Shown piece by piece: positions 1 through 13,189 of a DNA stretch of 64,000 bases (the stretch's first letter is position 1; each line of letters begins with the position of its first letter). The stretch is from Gnetum montanum (lineage: Eukaryota > Streptophyta > Gnetopsida > Gnetales > Gnetaceae): NCBI GenBank assembly GCA_015680685.1, contig MNCI01003588.1, forward strand, positions 652,242 through 716,241, written 5' to 3'. The notes beneath the pieces are model-generated. The model was given only the letters and a program-made list of their open reading frames with translations, was not told where the DNA came from and made no database searches. Position numbers and translations under genes: made by a program.

Positions 1-848
1 GTTTGGGTTTTGAAAATTCCATAGTAGTTGCTAGAAATTTCAAACCTAGCATGGGTGTTCCAACCAAAACCTTACCTCCTTGATACAAAATAAATAAATA
101 AATAAATCAACAAAACCAATGTTAGCATCCTACCAAGAAAATAAACATAATTTTGGAAAAATTAAAGTTTCCACTTTGGTTTACTTCCAAAAATGTAGAC
201 CCCCTTCCCCAATTCTTTGTAGGAAAGTGTAAGATTCTTAATCTTACCCCTCTTGTTCCCCCCTCTCTACCTTGTGGGTGTTAACTCCCACTTAGCCAGG
301 GTGGATGTCATGCCTCCTCAGCTAGGGTGTTATCCCCCTTGGATCATCCAAAACCACCTACTACGAATTTTTCTAGTAGGATCAATGTTGCTAATTGTCA
401 TAAAAAAAAAGCCTCACCTTTGTAAAAATCAAAGTTTCCACTTTGGCTTTTCAAAGTAAAAAAATACTTATCAAAACTTCCCCAGTGCCCCCCTTCCCCC
501 CACCCCCACTTTGACCAATGTTGGAATAGGTAGGTATGAGATCTTCCCATATTACCCCATTCTTTCTCCCTACCACACCCTATGTAGCTAAGAATCCAAC
601 ATGGGTGAAATTTGTTAAAACTTTTTCACCTTTCCATTTTTCATAAAAGGGTATAACCCCTTTGTTAGCCACTTACTATTTACACTAAGTAACCCGTTTT
701 TAGCCATTTTTGCCTTTTTTAGCCATTTTTAAATTCCACTTTTGGATTTACACTCTGTTTAACATTTTATAAACTTGTTTAGCCATTTTTAGTACATTTA
801 TAATGATTTTCAGCTAATCAACCATATTGTGCATTAACCTCACAAACA
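1..848. other. AT-rich stretch without a recognisable gene
   Basis: No reading frame resembles a known protein. The motif TTTTTAGCCATTTTT recurs between about 695 and 795, and C-rich runs occur at 205-265 and 480-510. It lies directly upstream of a gypsy gag remnant, so part of it could be a decayed 5' LTR or leader, but I find neither a primer-binding site nor a second copy that would prove this. Confidence 0.4.
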
Positions 849-3118
849 TGGTATCTAGCCAAGATGCAATTTGTGTCTATGACTTGAAAGACCCTATGTT
901 CATAGAATAAAGGTAATTGCTTAGGCAAAAGGACAAGAGCCTAGATTTTGTAGTTATCAATGAGGAATTCTACAACTTTTTCTATGCTAAGATGCAAGCT
1001 AGTTTATTAATACCATGCTTTAAATTTGACACTAAGCATCAATTTGAAATTACATGTTGAGCTGGGAAAGAATACATCCCATCCCCCTATGAACAAATCC
1101 CCCTCACTAACTTTTGTGCACAAATGCTCACACAACTCATAGAAGTTGATGAGTTTAGTGAGGGAATTAGCTCAAAGTATTTTCAAGAGGAGCAAAATGA
1201 GTTTGACACTAAATAAGAGCTAGAAACCTTCATTGAAAGTCTTTTTGAAACTTTGGCTCCATAGATAATCACATCCAACTCCATATTTCCTACCTCATCA
1301 ATGGAACAGGTCCCTTGATCCAATTCCCCTCCTATCCATCCTACCATGTTTGGATCCACTTCTATCATTACTATGCACTAGACACAACCCATGTCTCAAT
1401 CCATCTTCTTATTCTCATCGATACCCTTTACCACACAACCTAACTTCATTCACCTAGCCATGGTGATGTCTACATCATTATCTCCCTTTGCCATGCTGGC
1501 GAGACCCTCATTGGAACCCCAAGAAACACAAGCATCTCATACCTTATTTGTCCCTTCCATGCCTTAGGTTTCGGCATAAACATCCTTTTCGTTGTTTAGG
1601 CAACCTATGACCACCATAACCCAACCTCTCCCTTTGAGACTATAACCTATCACAAGGCCACATGTCTATCAACCACAAGGCTCATAACTTCTTCATCAAC
1701 CATCAATGCAAGTATTGTAGCCCATGGGATTGATCCAAGGCTTGGATCAAGCCTTCCAAATGATCTAGGACCTTAACAAAGAGCTACAAAAACTTAAAGA
1801 AAACACAACACAGATGGTCAAGGTTCTAAATTTCTACCAAGACGATCCTATAAAGCCTACAGTGCCTTAAATAACCTTTCCTAGAGGCTTGCCTATTCCA
1901 AACATCACCAAGTACAATGATGAAGGGGATTCCAATGTGCATCTAGTAACCTTTTGGTTTGAGTGCCTCTTCTTGCAAGCTTGGCCTCATATAGTATTGA
2001 GGATTTTCCCCATGTCTCTTAATGGTAAGACTCTAGAATGATGTCAAACCTTATCTAGGTGTTTCATCTCTTTGCTTGAGGACCTCATTAACCAATTTAT
2101 CAACTACTTCAGATACAACTTAAAGTTGGATGCCACATTGGACTAATTAATGAAGGTGAGATAAGGGTCACTTGAACCCATCAAAAGGTTCATTCAAAGA
2201 TGGAACTTAATGCTTAACGAGATGCCAGAGCCTATTTCTGAAACTCATCTCTTGGCCATCTACAAGGGAGTAGTAAATGACTTTATCAAGTCAAAGCTAT
2301 ACTACCTAGAGCCTTAGTCACTAAGCCAAGCCTTCTCACAAACCAAAAACATTGAAGAGGTAGCTAAGGTAAGCAATAATACAGCCTATGTGGCCTACAA
2401 AAATCAACATACAAGAAGGGATAGTAACAAAACTAAACAAGAATATACAACTATGGCCATAGTAGTAAAAGGGCTTAAATAGGTAGAGAGGCAAGGGTCA
2501 CGACCTCACAATGTATTCCTTGACTCATCAAAACCATTTACTTCCTACACCCCAAATCAACCAAGACCAAACTATGGATGTAAGGATAGGTCTCTATAAA
2601 CTAGGTTGCCTATGAAGCCCTCTAAGCTCTTAAAATAGTTGGTTAGAGACAACTATATACAACATAAGCAAGTGTTTGAAGAGGCTTACAAGAGGCATGA
2701 TTATATTTATGACATAGCTAAAGACCTAATGATAGCTACCAAAGATAATCCTAAGCTACCAAAGTATTTCAAACTAGAGAGGTATTTTTATTATCATCAA
2801 ATGGCTCATCATAACACCAATTTTTGCCTAGAATTAAAGGATCACTTCCAAAAGATGATAAACTATAGAGAGTTGGTAGTGAATGAGCCTTGCTCTCCAA
2901 GTGCTAACAACTTCTTCTATACTGTGGTCTCATTCATGGAAAACAAATGGTCTAATCTCCCTAGGAAATCATTTTTCATTAGAGTACCATCACAATTCCA
3001 AAGCATGAAGCTTAGAAAGCCCATCATCATACATGTACCACCTCCTTCGGCTCCTAAGGAGCCTTTCATCATACATGTCCTCCCTTTAGTGGCTTCAACA
3101 TCACAATGTAATCAATGA
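849..3118 (+). pseudogene. gag: degenerate Ty3/gypsy gag
   Basis: This is the remains of a Gag polyprotein, which in gypsy elements packages the element RNA in cytoplasmic virus-like particles. Translation in pieces from an ATG at 849 gives stretches broken by stops and frameshifts. The capsid core at about 1872-2400 reads FPMSLNGKTLEWCQTL, then LINQFINYFRYNL and IKRFIQRWNLMLNEMP, the usual layout of a plant retrotransposon gag domain. The piece at 2639-3118 holds a zinc-knuckle relic, YYHQMAHHNTNFCLELKD, in which the first cysteine has become tyrosine. The style of gag and of the protease that follows fits Tat/Ogre-like plant gypsy elements, which is inference. No reverse transcriptase follows. 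Confidence 0.75.
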
Positions 3119-3535
3119 ATTGCTAATCATTCGAAGCCTAAGGAATCATTTGTTATCTAAATTCCTTCACCTTCAACAAGTAAGCCTAGAACAATAACCC
3201 ATGACCAAAGGCCACCTATAGTGATCAATAACTTAGAGGTTTGCAAGAAGTCATCTTCACAATGATGACAAAAACAACCTATTTCCAAACCAAAAACAAA
3301 GCCCACTAAAGGTAGCCATCAAGAAAAGACTTTAAAAAAGGCTATACCAAGACCAACTACATCCATGGACAAGGGGCCTAAGGCACATACATTGCAAGCC
3401 AAGCCATATACCCAAGGGAGAATGAAGGAGGTTAGAACTACTAAGGCTAAAACATCACAAGATAAGGGAAAAAACGTCCTTGTAATAATGGAACAAGACA
3501 AATGAGCCCTTAAGAAAAAGAACACAACATTAAAC

Positions 3536-4186
3536 TTGTACAACTTGGTCATGAACTCTCCTACACATAGGGATGCACTAGCTCAGGTGTTGACCTCTAT
3601 CCTTGTGAGTAGAGACATGTTAGTTAACAAAGAATCAATTCAATCTATCATTGTGCAAGATTCACTTAGGGAAAATGGGTATCAACTCATGCTCAACTTT
3701 CATGATAGTGAAGTGAAAATCAATTCTTGAAATGGAAGTTCTATCCGCTCCTATTCTCATCACTATACATGTTGGAAAATACAAGGTTCACAATGTGCAT
3801 GTAGACGATGGGGCAACAACCAACATAGTACCCTATTCCGTTGTTGACAAACTAGGCCTACTGAGAACATCCATGTGACCACTACCTCAGTAGTCAATTC
3901 ATTTAATGGCTCATGAGTAGTAGTGAAAGGTTCTATCACCTTGGATTTTATAGCTACAGAATAATTTCCCACATCTACCAAATTCCTAATGGTTGAGGAG
4001 ACACTTGGCTTCAACTTGATTCTAGGAAGACTATGGTTGGTGAAGGTTCAAGTAGTTTCATCTCCCATACATCAAGAGATTCACTTAGCATATGAGGGAG
4101 GAAAAATTATAATCCATGCAGACAATGTGTCATTGTCCTTAGTTAACTATGTCAACATCAATCAATGTTCGGAGGTAGAGTTTTAG
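3536..4186 (+). pseudogene. degenerate gypsy retropepsin-like protease
   Basis: Downstream of the gag remnant, 3733-3865 encodes an aspartic-protease-like segment with VHVDDGATTNIVPY at about 3795-3836. The active-site triad normally reads D-S/T-G, and here the neighbourhood is DDGA. After a frameshift and stops, 3989-4186 continues with NLILGRLWLVKVQVV, the hydrophobic glycine-containing motif near the C-terminus of such proteases. Retropepsins cut the Gag-Pol precursor into mature parts. The protein is broken and has no plausible activity. Codons 3536-3730 in front look like the gag-protease linker. Protease identity is clear from the two spaced motifs; the clade is less sure. Confidence 0.7.
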
Positions 4187-4817
4187 GAGAAAATTTTTAA
4201 CACTCAAACTAAGGCCAAGAACAATGTGAGCAACAGCAATGTGAATAGTGCCACCCTTGCAATAAGAAGCCATAGGAAAAACACCTAACAATTGCCACTA
4301 CAAATAAGCAACATGATGAGAGTGTAATCATGCAAAGAAAACCCTTTGATTTATTAAAGGTCAAGGAATAAATTCATTGTAGATATGTTATTCCTTATTT
4401 TGCTAACAAAAGCTTATTCACCTTCACAAACTTATACCATGTTTCATGGTTTATGTTGTTCTTATATGCCCTTTCAATATTAGCCCATACTTGCTAGGTA
4501 GGTATGGAAACATGGCCTATAGAGGCCTAAAAATAGTAAAGCTTTAGCCTATTGAGACCTAAAACTGGTGACTTAATGGCCCGCTAAGGCCTAAAATTGA
4601 CATCCAAATAAGCCTTGGAATGAGTTCCAAGGATTCAATCATGACCAAGACACACCTCCTACTATTCAAAACCATAAAACCTAACCCCCTTGCCATTTTT
4701 AGTAGCTTTCATTAACATGCATGAACCCTATACCCCAGCAGGGGGTAAAACCTTAGTAAAAGTTGCTACTTTGGATACCCACACCAGGGAAAAATTACCT
4801 AGTGTGGATCTAGCATT
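4187..4817. other. non-coding tail between protease remnant and polypurine tract
   Basis: No coding segment is recognisable. Between about 4505 and 4600 the phrase 'ggcct(a)aaa' recurs every ~30 bp with variants of ATGGCCTAnnnAGGCCTAAAA. This is the same low-complexity motif seen as a minisatellite at 11.8 and 15.5 kb. In an intact element this position would hold pol, which is missing. Confidence 0.4.
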
Positions 4818-4830
4818 GAAAAAAGGGGGG
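4818..4830 (+). promoter_or_regulatory. polypurine tract (PPT) candidate
   Basis: GAAAAAAGGGGGG is an uninterrupted purine run of the kind that primes plus-strand DNA synthesis just before a 3' LTR. The next bases, TAACATCC, could be an LTR start TG(T)AACATCC with decay of the first bases. No matching 5' LTR was found, so the LTR downstream is unproven. Confidence 0.4.
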
Positions 4831-4949
4831 TAACATCCATACGTATTTGCTGATGCTCATCAAGCCTTGGCTCAACCTCAAAGTGGGCCCACATAGCCCT
4901 AAACCCCTCTGGTAATCCTCAGTAGCCTTAGAACCTTGCCCAACCTAGT

Positions 4950-6630
4950 CAAAAAGTGCCTAAACCCTCCAGATCTAGTTGTTCCATGCTGAAGGAAGGC
5001 GCATCCATGCTACTAAGTGTGGATTCAGTGTGGATGGATGGGGGAAAATCATAAATTACAAAAATTAACCACCCAGTTATCATTTTTAGACTCTAAGACA
5101 CTTTGGATGCTTCTAGAAGCCTAGAATGATAAAAACTAATCTAATTTTTTCATTTCAAGTATTCTCCATGCTAGTGAACCCCTCCTCCATACAACTCAAT
5201 GTGGAGCTAGCATGGAAGACTAGGGGGTATGTAATAAAACCATTTTTATAATAAAAAATATCCTAATAACCTACCTTAGTGACCTCTAGACCCTGCCAAA
5301 ACCTTCTAGAGCCTCCAAATGCCCCAAAATTAACTAAAATGGCACAAAATTGTCATTCCCCTCTCATCCATGCTAGGGCCATCATGCATGATGTGGAAGA
5401 AAGGAGGTTTGGTTGCATGGGCATCTAGGAGCCTCCAAACTAGTGGATTTTAACATCAAACCTCGACCATCAATGCTGAAACCACAGAGGCTAACATGCA
5501 TGGTAGATTTTCTATCAAAAGAGCCTAGATCTAACATTTTCCCATCTTCTACATTGGGACCACCTTTCCTAGCATGAAGAAAATGGGGAATGAATGCATG
5601 AACATCTAGAAGCCTCCAAATTGATGGATTTTGACACCAAACCTTGACCATCAATGCCGATAACCCCAAGGGCTAACATGGATGGTCTATTTACTATCAA
5701 AAAATCCTATATATGATATTTTCCTTTCTTCCACACTAGGGCCACCCTATCCAACATGGAGAAAATGGGGGATGATTACATGGATACCTAGGAGCCTTCA
5801 AATTGGTGGATTTTGATACCATCAATGCTGGCAACCTTCGAGGCTAACATGCGTGGTTGATTTATTGTCAAAAGAGCCTAGATCTAACATTTTCCTCTCT
5901 TCCATACTAGAGCCATCCTAATGAGCATGGAGAAAAAGGGGATGCTTGCGTGGACACATATGAGCCTCCAAACTAGTGGATTTTGACACCAAACCTTGAC
6001 CATCGATGTCGATAACCCTGAGGGCTAACATGCATGGTCGATTTACTATCAAAAGAGCATATATCTAAGATCTCCCTCTCTTCCATGATGGGGCCATCCT
6101 ACCCAACATGGAGGAAATTTGGGATGGCTACATGGACACCCAAGATGGATTTTGACATCAACTCTTGACCATCAATACTAGAAAATCCAAAGGCTAACAT
6201 GCATGGTCAATTGACTATAAAAAGAGCCTAGATATGACATTTCCCTCTCTTCCATGCTAGGGCCACCTTGCCCAACATGGAGAAAAGGGAAAAGATTGTA
6301 TGAGGCACCTATGAGCCTCCAAAAAATTGAATCTTGACACCTAGTATTGATCATCAACATCGATAACCCTGGAAGCTAACATGCATGGTCGATTGGCTAT
6401 CGAACTAGCCTAGATCTAACTTTCTTGGTACTTCCATGTTTAGGGAGACCCCTTCCACATTTCCCAGCATCAAGAAAAGGTGGATGAAGCTAAGAATATT
6501 GGTTGGAGGGTCCCAAATGTAAGAAAACAATGCCAAAATATCTAGTACCAACACTAGAACCTTGATAGCCTTTATAGAAGCCACTAGAATTCCAAAAATC
6601 AACTCCCTAAGGTTCTTCCATGTTGGGGAG
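4950..6630. repeat. tandem array of ~181-bp monomers, first part
   Basis: A recurring unit contains 'tccatgctagggccacc', 'catggagaaaatggggg', 'gagcctccaaa', 'ttttgacaccaaaccttgacc' and 'ctaacatgcatggt'. The anchor GCCTCC/GCCTTC lies at 5431, 5612, 5793, 5964 and 6315 with a degenerate unit between the last two, giving steps of 181, 181, 171 and about 2 x 175. The best-preserved part is about 5345-6440. More diverged units extend to 4950 and 6630. There is no coding potential. It continues after the inserted solo LTR at 8438. Confidence 0.85.
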
Positions 6631-8437
6631 TGAAACACCATAAAATTTTAGGACCCTCATGCTTCAGTAGAGTCTTGGAATCTGGGAAAGGATTTCCACA
6701 AGTGTAGTGTCATGATGGTTCGGCAGGAAAGTGTAGGCACTGAGGATAGACTGTCTAGTCTGGCAAGTTTTCTATCTCCAGGGCTGACAAGCCTGCTAGA
6801 TTCTCTAGCCTTCCCAACTGGACAATGGACCTAGCTAACAGTATACTCAAAAACCATGCTAAGAGTTGTCAGAAGTGTTCGGGATGAGAAAAATAGTTTG
6901 GAAAGTTTTCTAGTGCAGAAGTTTGCTACACTATGCTACGCTATGCAACGTAGCAAGCCTTGAAAGATAACCGCTCAAGCTTCCAAATGTGAATTTTGAC
7001 AAAATGACTATAAGACAAGTCAGGATTCAGCCAACATAAGGTGCTATGCTATGCAGCATAGCATAGCGTAGCAAAGGCAGAGTACAAAGGCCCATCTTGC
7101 CAAGTGATTCCAACAAGAAGACTACACTTTAGCAAGACTTCGGCCTCCAAAACTGGTTGCCCCATTTAGCCCTTAGGGCCTCAAGCAAATTTTTTGCTAG
7201 AAAAATGGTGGATTGAATAAGGAAGCATGATACACTGGCTGCTACGTTGTGCTACGCTACATAGCATAGCACAACATAGAAAAAATGCAAAAATAATAGA
7301 AGTGTTCCAAACATGAATTCAGCAAGTTCAAAGGCTTCTCAGCATGAAGAAAAAATGTTGCAGTTGTTTGCTTGACCAAGCCTCAGAAAAATGCTCTTTG
7401 GCTCCTACAAAAATTTCTATCAAGACCAGTGGCTATGCTATGCTATGCTACATAGTGTAGCAGAGGGTAGCAAGCAGCTACTTATGCTACACCAATGTGC
7501 TCAACAATGTGAGTAGTACATGAAAGTATCAAGACATCTTCGGGTATCTCTAGAACTTGTTGGCAACAATCTTTCTCACTCTGGCATCTCCTTGGAAAAA
7601 TCAACAATTTTACTTCATTTTGCATACCCCTGGTCAACTCCCAAAAATTGTTCCTACGCTTGACCCTACTTGTAAGAGTAGGGGAGATGTAGTCCTAGAG
7701 CATAGGCTCCATTTTTCTTACATTATTAGCACAATGGATTTTGGCACATGTTGTTTCGATGGTATAGTCATAGCATAACAAAGTTCACATCTAGCATTGC
7801 ACACCTACACAGTATGGACATGTTACCACCTTCTGGGGCGTAGGACACATGGCATCCAAACCACATTTCTCTCCTACTTCTGGCCCTATAAATACCCTAG
7901 CAAACAACACTTGGGGGGTTGACAAAAAAATTGGCTACTGGGTTGATTGTTGACTTCTAGCATTGATTGGCTTTTAAGTTGGCCTTCGGAGAGCATAGTT
8001 GGCAAGTTTTAGCACTCTAGTTGGCTCCATGGTTCAGGGATCTGTAAGCATACTGCTCTATGTAAGCTGTGCCTCTTCTATGTTGCATGTTCTATTGTAC
8101 ACCTTTTAGCAAAGAAAAGGATCAAATCTACGACCTTGGGGTGGTGCACTTTCTCACCCAAGTTTTTTTTGCTATTTGCTTACTATCATCGTTGTTTTTG
8201 CATTATTTTTACCATTTTACATTTGTTGATCATTGATTTACTTCGTGTGTCTCGCTTTGAAAACAAACATCTACGAAAGGTTAAGATACATCGATTAAGT
8301 CCCTGTCTAATCAAGTAGATCATTTAGGGCACCCTGCTTTTGTTTCTCTCCAGCACGACCCTTGCATAGATCCAAGGTTAAACTATTCACTTGGAAACCT
8401 CTCAGTGTTCCAGCCATTGATGTTTTCGGTCGCTATA
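6631..8437 (+). mobile_element. solo LTR, family S (1807 bp)
   Basis: The segment begins TGAAACA and ends CTATA (CTACA in the better-preserved copy). It is flanked by the exact 5-bp duplication GGGAG at 6626-6630 and 8438-8442. Removing it rejoins a monomer of the surrounding tandem array, which proves insertion. A second copy lies inverted at 39494-41410. There is no PBS, gag or internal sequence, so it is a solo LTR left by LTR-LTR recombination. It contains four clusters of palindromic TAGCATAGC/GCTATGCTA motifs, at 6924-6955, 7042-7073, 7240-7274 and 7432-7463. The superfamily cannot be told from the LTR alone. Confidence 0.88.
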
Positions 8438-10600
8438 GGGAGGACCTCATCCATGCTAAGCATTCTAGTCTCAACATGGACGGAAGGAGGGAAGCTAAAA
8501 ATATTGAAGTTTGCATGCAATTTTACTTCTAGAAGCAAACTTATCCTTTCAAAAGCCACCAGACTTTTGAAAATCACCTGAAATGATCAAAAGTTACCTT
8601 CCTTGGGTTCTTGACACTGAAGAGTATTCCATTCATGCTAAGCATCCTAACCCCAACATGGATGGGGGGGGGGGGAGCCTAAAACCATCTCACAACCCTT
8701 AAAGTGACCATATTTTAACCCTAGGCATTGATAGTCAACATCGGTCACCCTATGGACACATATGCATAGAAAAAATGTGCAAATACTAGCAAAAAGTAGA
8801 GCCCCCTAGTTCCTTCATGCTCAAAACCACCTCTTCCACTTTGGCAAACATGGAAGTATGGGGGAGTGTTTGTGGGGACTAAAAAATGGCCTTTAGATAC
8901 CTTAAATAGATAGCAAGAAGTCTTTTGTGCAACCCAAGACCCCATCTACTCATCCTAGAATCGTCAAACTCTTCCAAATTGATCATGAATAGGTAAAAAG
9001 CTAGCTTCCTTAATTTTCCATGTTGATCATAAAAACCTTAGTGTGGAAGAAAGGGGAAAAGCTAAAAAAAATGCTTTAAAACCCCTAAAATAACCAAGTT
9101 TTGACATTGGGCATCAACAATCGACACAAGTAACCTTGGAGATCTACATGCGTGGCCAAAAATGGTAAAAAAATAGTAAAAACACCATTCCTTAATGCTT
9201 CTATGCTGGGAGCCACCTATTCGTCACTAATCACTATGGAAGAAAAGGGGGAAGCCCAGAAAACTACCTAAGAAGCCTCCAAATTGGCTAGTATTGACCT
9301 TAGACCCTACCTCCTTACCTTGGCAACCCTAGGAGTACACATGCATAGTTGATTGAGGTTAAAACTGGTCCAAATCTGAAATTTATAATGCTTCTACACT
9401 AAGGAACCCCTCCTCCATGCTACCCATCATGGAGAATGAGGAAAAAACTTATTTAAGGCTCATAAACACCTCAAAATGACACCAAATGATCTTGCAAGCA
9501 CTTTAGAACCTTATCAGCATCCACTAGAGCCTTCAAACCTTAGGAAACTAGTTCCAAATGTCCAAAAGCTATCCCCCTAGACTTCCATGCTAGGCACACT
9601 ATCTCTAGTGTGGAAAAAATTAGGTAAGCCCAAAAAAACTTAGGAATACCCAAAATTAGCAAAATTTGACCTAGAACCCTAGCTCTTGACCCTGGTAACT
9701 TTGGAAGCTAACATGCATAGTTGATTATATTCCAAATTGGTCTAGATCTGGGATTCTTATTCCATAAATGTTGGAGAAGGTTCTTTACATGCTAGGTAGT
9801 GTGGAAACAAAGGGGTAAAGCTAATTTTCCACTTTTGGTGACAAGATTACATTCTTGGAGATAAAAAATCTATGCTGGAGAAGCATAGGATCTCCTAGCC
9901 TTAAGATTATACTTCTTTGACCTTGTTTTAGCCTCCAAAAATCATTCCTCCAAATTCTTCATGTTGGAGCAACTCACCAAGCATCAAAATAGGGGGTGAA
10001 ACCTTAGATTCCCTTGAATGACATTCAAATGTAACCAAAATTAGCTAGAAAGTTGCAGAATCATAATCTATAGCCCTAGTGGCCTAGAAACTTGGTTAAT
10101 GTACTCCCAAACCACTCAAAAATCATGGAGCAAGTGTCTCCCCATTCTTCCACATTGAGGATGCTATGATCAATGTGTAAGAAAGGGGGAAAGTAATTTC
10201 AACTTGTTTTGGTAATCAAAATTGGCTTAAATGGTCTCAAAATGAAGCTAGGGGATGCACAACTCTTAGATCTAGGTCCCAATTGATAGTCTAACTTTTT
10301 TTGACCTTATTTTGGCTTGAATTTAGGTTACCCATGCTAATATCCCATCCTTCCATATTGGCTAGCATGAAAATAGGGGGAGATGTTTCAAAACTTATTT
10401 TTTGGCTTTATATTGACCTCCAAATTCCCCAATTTTAATAGATTTGGCCCTGCGCTACCTTGGGACAACCTTTGGAACCTTTATTTTGAACATCTAGATG
10501 TCCCAAATCATACTTTCCTTAGTTTCCATGCCAAGGGTCCCTTCTTCCATGTTTGCCAACATGGAAACAGGGAGGGCCCAGTGTAGAAGGGTCAAAACTC
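8438..10600. repeat. tandem array of ~181-200-bp monomers, second part
   Basis: About twelve further, more diverged copies of the unit at 4950-6630. The recurring phrase around 'tccatgct' is found near 8453, 8633, 8816, 9020, 9200, 9393, 9585, 9765, 9957, 10148, 10350 and 10524, giving steps of roughly 175-204 bp. A run of ten Gs at about 8666 is a simple-sequence accident. No protein-coding signal. Confidence 0.75.
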
Positions 10601-11784
10601 TTGATTTCTAAGTCCAAACAGCCTAGAAACAACCCTAAGTGATGCCCAAGCTCACATGACAACCTTGTAGCTTAAAACTATGGCATGCTAAAACCTAAAA
10701 CTAGCAAAATTTAATCCTTTTTGACCTATATTAGCTAAGTTCCACCATATGTAGCCTCTTTTTCTTGATTTGGCCTTATAACATGATGCTTTGACTTGTT
10801 TTGGACCTTATGTTGCATTATTAACCTTCTTGTGGTCTTTATGTATCCTTATATTTTCTTTATTTACCTTATTATAGCCTTATTTACCTTTTCTTTGCAT
10901 TTTATTGGTATCAAATGGTGTGGTTTAACCTTCCTTGATCACCATTTGGCACCATGTGACCATGGCCTACTATGGCCTTAAACTTGCATCATGGCCTGCC
11001 AAGGCCTTGAATTAGCAAAAGTATAACCATGTTTGATCCTACATCATTTTGTATTACTTTATAGCATCTATTGACATTACTTGGATACTTGTATGACCTT
11101 TGCTGTAACATTGTGTCCCATTTATGCATTGTTAACATATTATTTTGCATTATGGTTAACATTATTTTACTAGTTTTATCAATTTTTATCATTTTTTTAT
11201 ATAGGTGCCACTTGATACTCTTAGGTTATCATGCAAGGTGAAGGTAGGAGGATGAGGAAGTGAATTGGACTAGCCTTAAAGCCTAAGTAAATCCCTTTCA
11301 TGATGATTGACCAAGTTAACCTTATGCATCCAAATATTGAGCCTCAAACACTCTGATGTAGTCCAATGACCATTGAATTTGAAGCTAGAAACATCAGAGG
11401 GTCCCCTAGTTTGAATTCCTACCTAAACCACAATGGTGAGAAGAAAACATATAAAACCAAGTTCCTCACCAAAACTTAAGCCTGTTCATTACATCGACAT
11501 CAAAGCCATTACATAGCCTTGATTATATATAACACTCACATGTTTGCTTGTAGTGTTGTTTATCATTGTTGATAGGTTACAAAAAATGGTTGATATTGAC
11601 AAATTTGGTCATCTACAATAAGTGATACTACACCCTCTATATAATTCTCTCCTTGTTTGGAATAATGAACAAGTTGCAAGACTTTGTGAATCTGATGCAC
11701 ATCGCATAGATTTTCCTATGCTATAATGATGATGACCTATTCTAGCCTGGTTTGCTGGTTGTCTGATGTGACCAATAAATGACA

Positions 11785-11968
11785 TTGATGGCCTTCCAAG
11801 GCCTAAAAGACTGATGACATTATGGTTTTCCAAGGCCTTAAACTAGTAATGTGGCTTTTCAAGGCCTTAAACTAGCACGATGGTCTACTATGATTTTGAA
11901 CTCGTGCCATGGCATGCCATGGCCTTAAATTGGTACCATGGCCCACCATGGCCTTAAACTAGCAACAT
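11785..11968. repeat. ~31-bp minisatellite in copy 1
   Basis: Variants of a unit resembling ATGGCCTACCAAGGCCTTAA followed by ACTAGCACC repeat about six times. Each unit contains the small palindrome AAGGCCTT. The matching block in copy 2 (15512-15832) is longer, so the array has changed length since the duplication. Confidence 0.7.
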
Positions 11969-13189
11969 TAATAACCTAGGTGGATTGGTTTTATCATTTC
12001 ATATGGCCTACATGAATTGTAATGTTATAACATGTTCTATTTACTTGGTTTTCTAATCCTCTCATAGTGTTTTTTATAGGATGAAGCTTGGGACCATCCC
12101 AAGGATGTCCAAGTCGCCACATGACCTCAATGAGCAAGACTTAGTAAGTTTGTTTTGTTATGTCAAGAGTGCTTGTACCATGGCCCTCCACCTAACACAC
12201 TCCTTGAGCCCAACTTTGTAGCCCAAATATAACTTTCCTTACGCTAAGTAGAAATGTTGACCAATCTCTAATACTCATGCATTATAGCCATGTGGCATCT
12301 CCTTTGTCATGCTTCACCATCAAGACTATTGAATGTAACACAACTCATTTAATGTAAAAAAAAATTGAATCGGCCTTGGAAAGGAAAGCCCATGAAGGTT
12401 TTTACTCCATAAAAAAAAGGAAAAGAAAAATACCAAAAAGTTGGATGATCTAATGAAGACCAAATTGCAAAGATGACAACTCTAAACATGTAAAGGAAGG
12501 AGCCTAAATGGTCAAAAGTTGTTAGAGTGAAGTGATGGTTCCTCAAATGCATTTGCTGAGTGAACCACATTTTAAGACATAACATTTTAGTGCCACAACA
12601 CAACCATGGTATCAATACTTGAAATGCATTATTCACCTTCATAACCAACTTTCTATAACTCCATTATTATTACCATTCCCTCATCATAGCCCTGTCCCAT
12701 CATCATAAGCACTCTTTAGCATGGTTCAACATGATTGAATCAAGCACATAGAGGGAACATCTATGATGGACACATAGTGGTGTTCTGTATTCTTTGTCAA
12801 TGTCTCTTAGGTAAATCCTCTAAACACCAACAAAGAAGGGCCATTAAAACACCACCAAAATTTGCATGTTGTAACCATTTTTCATCATGTAGCCTTGACC
12901 TCATGAAACTTGAGATAAAACTTTAATGTAATGTGAATATTATAACCCACAAGGGAAAATCTCACATATTTCATACTTTTGGGGCTGAAAAATGCCTCAT
13001 AAGTGGTCAAAGCCTCATCCCCCAAGTTAAAAGAGTTACCTAGTGTCTATATCTGGGCTTGGAGGGGTCAAAAATGCCTTTTTGGATGTTAAAAATGATA
13101 ATTTGATGGGTTTTGTAGGAGGTATACACTTTTCTATGCTAAAAAAACATACAGTGGATAAAACTCACCTACCCTAGTGTGCAGGAGTG

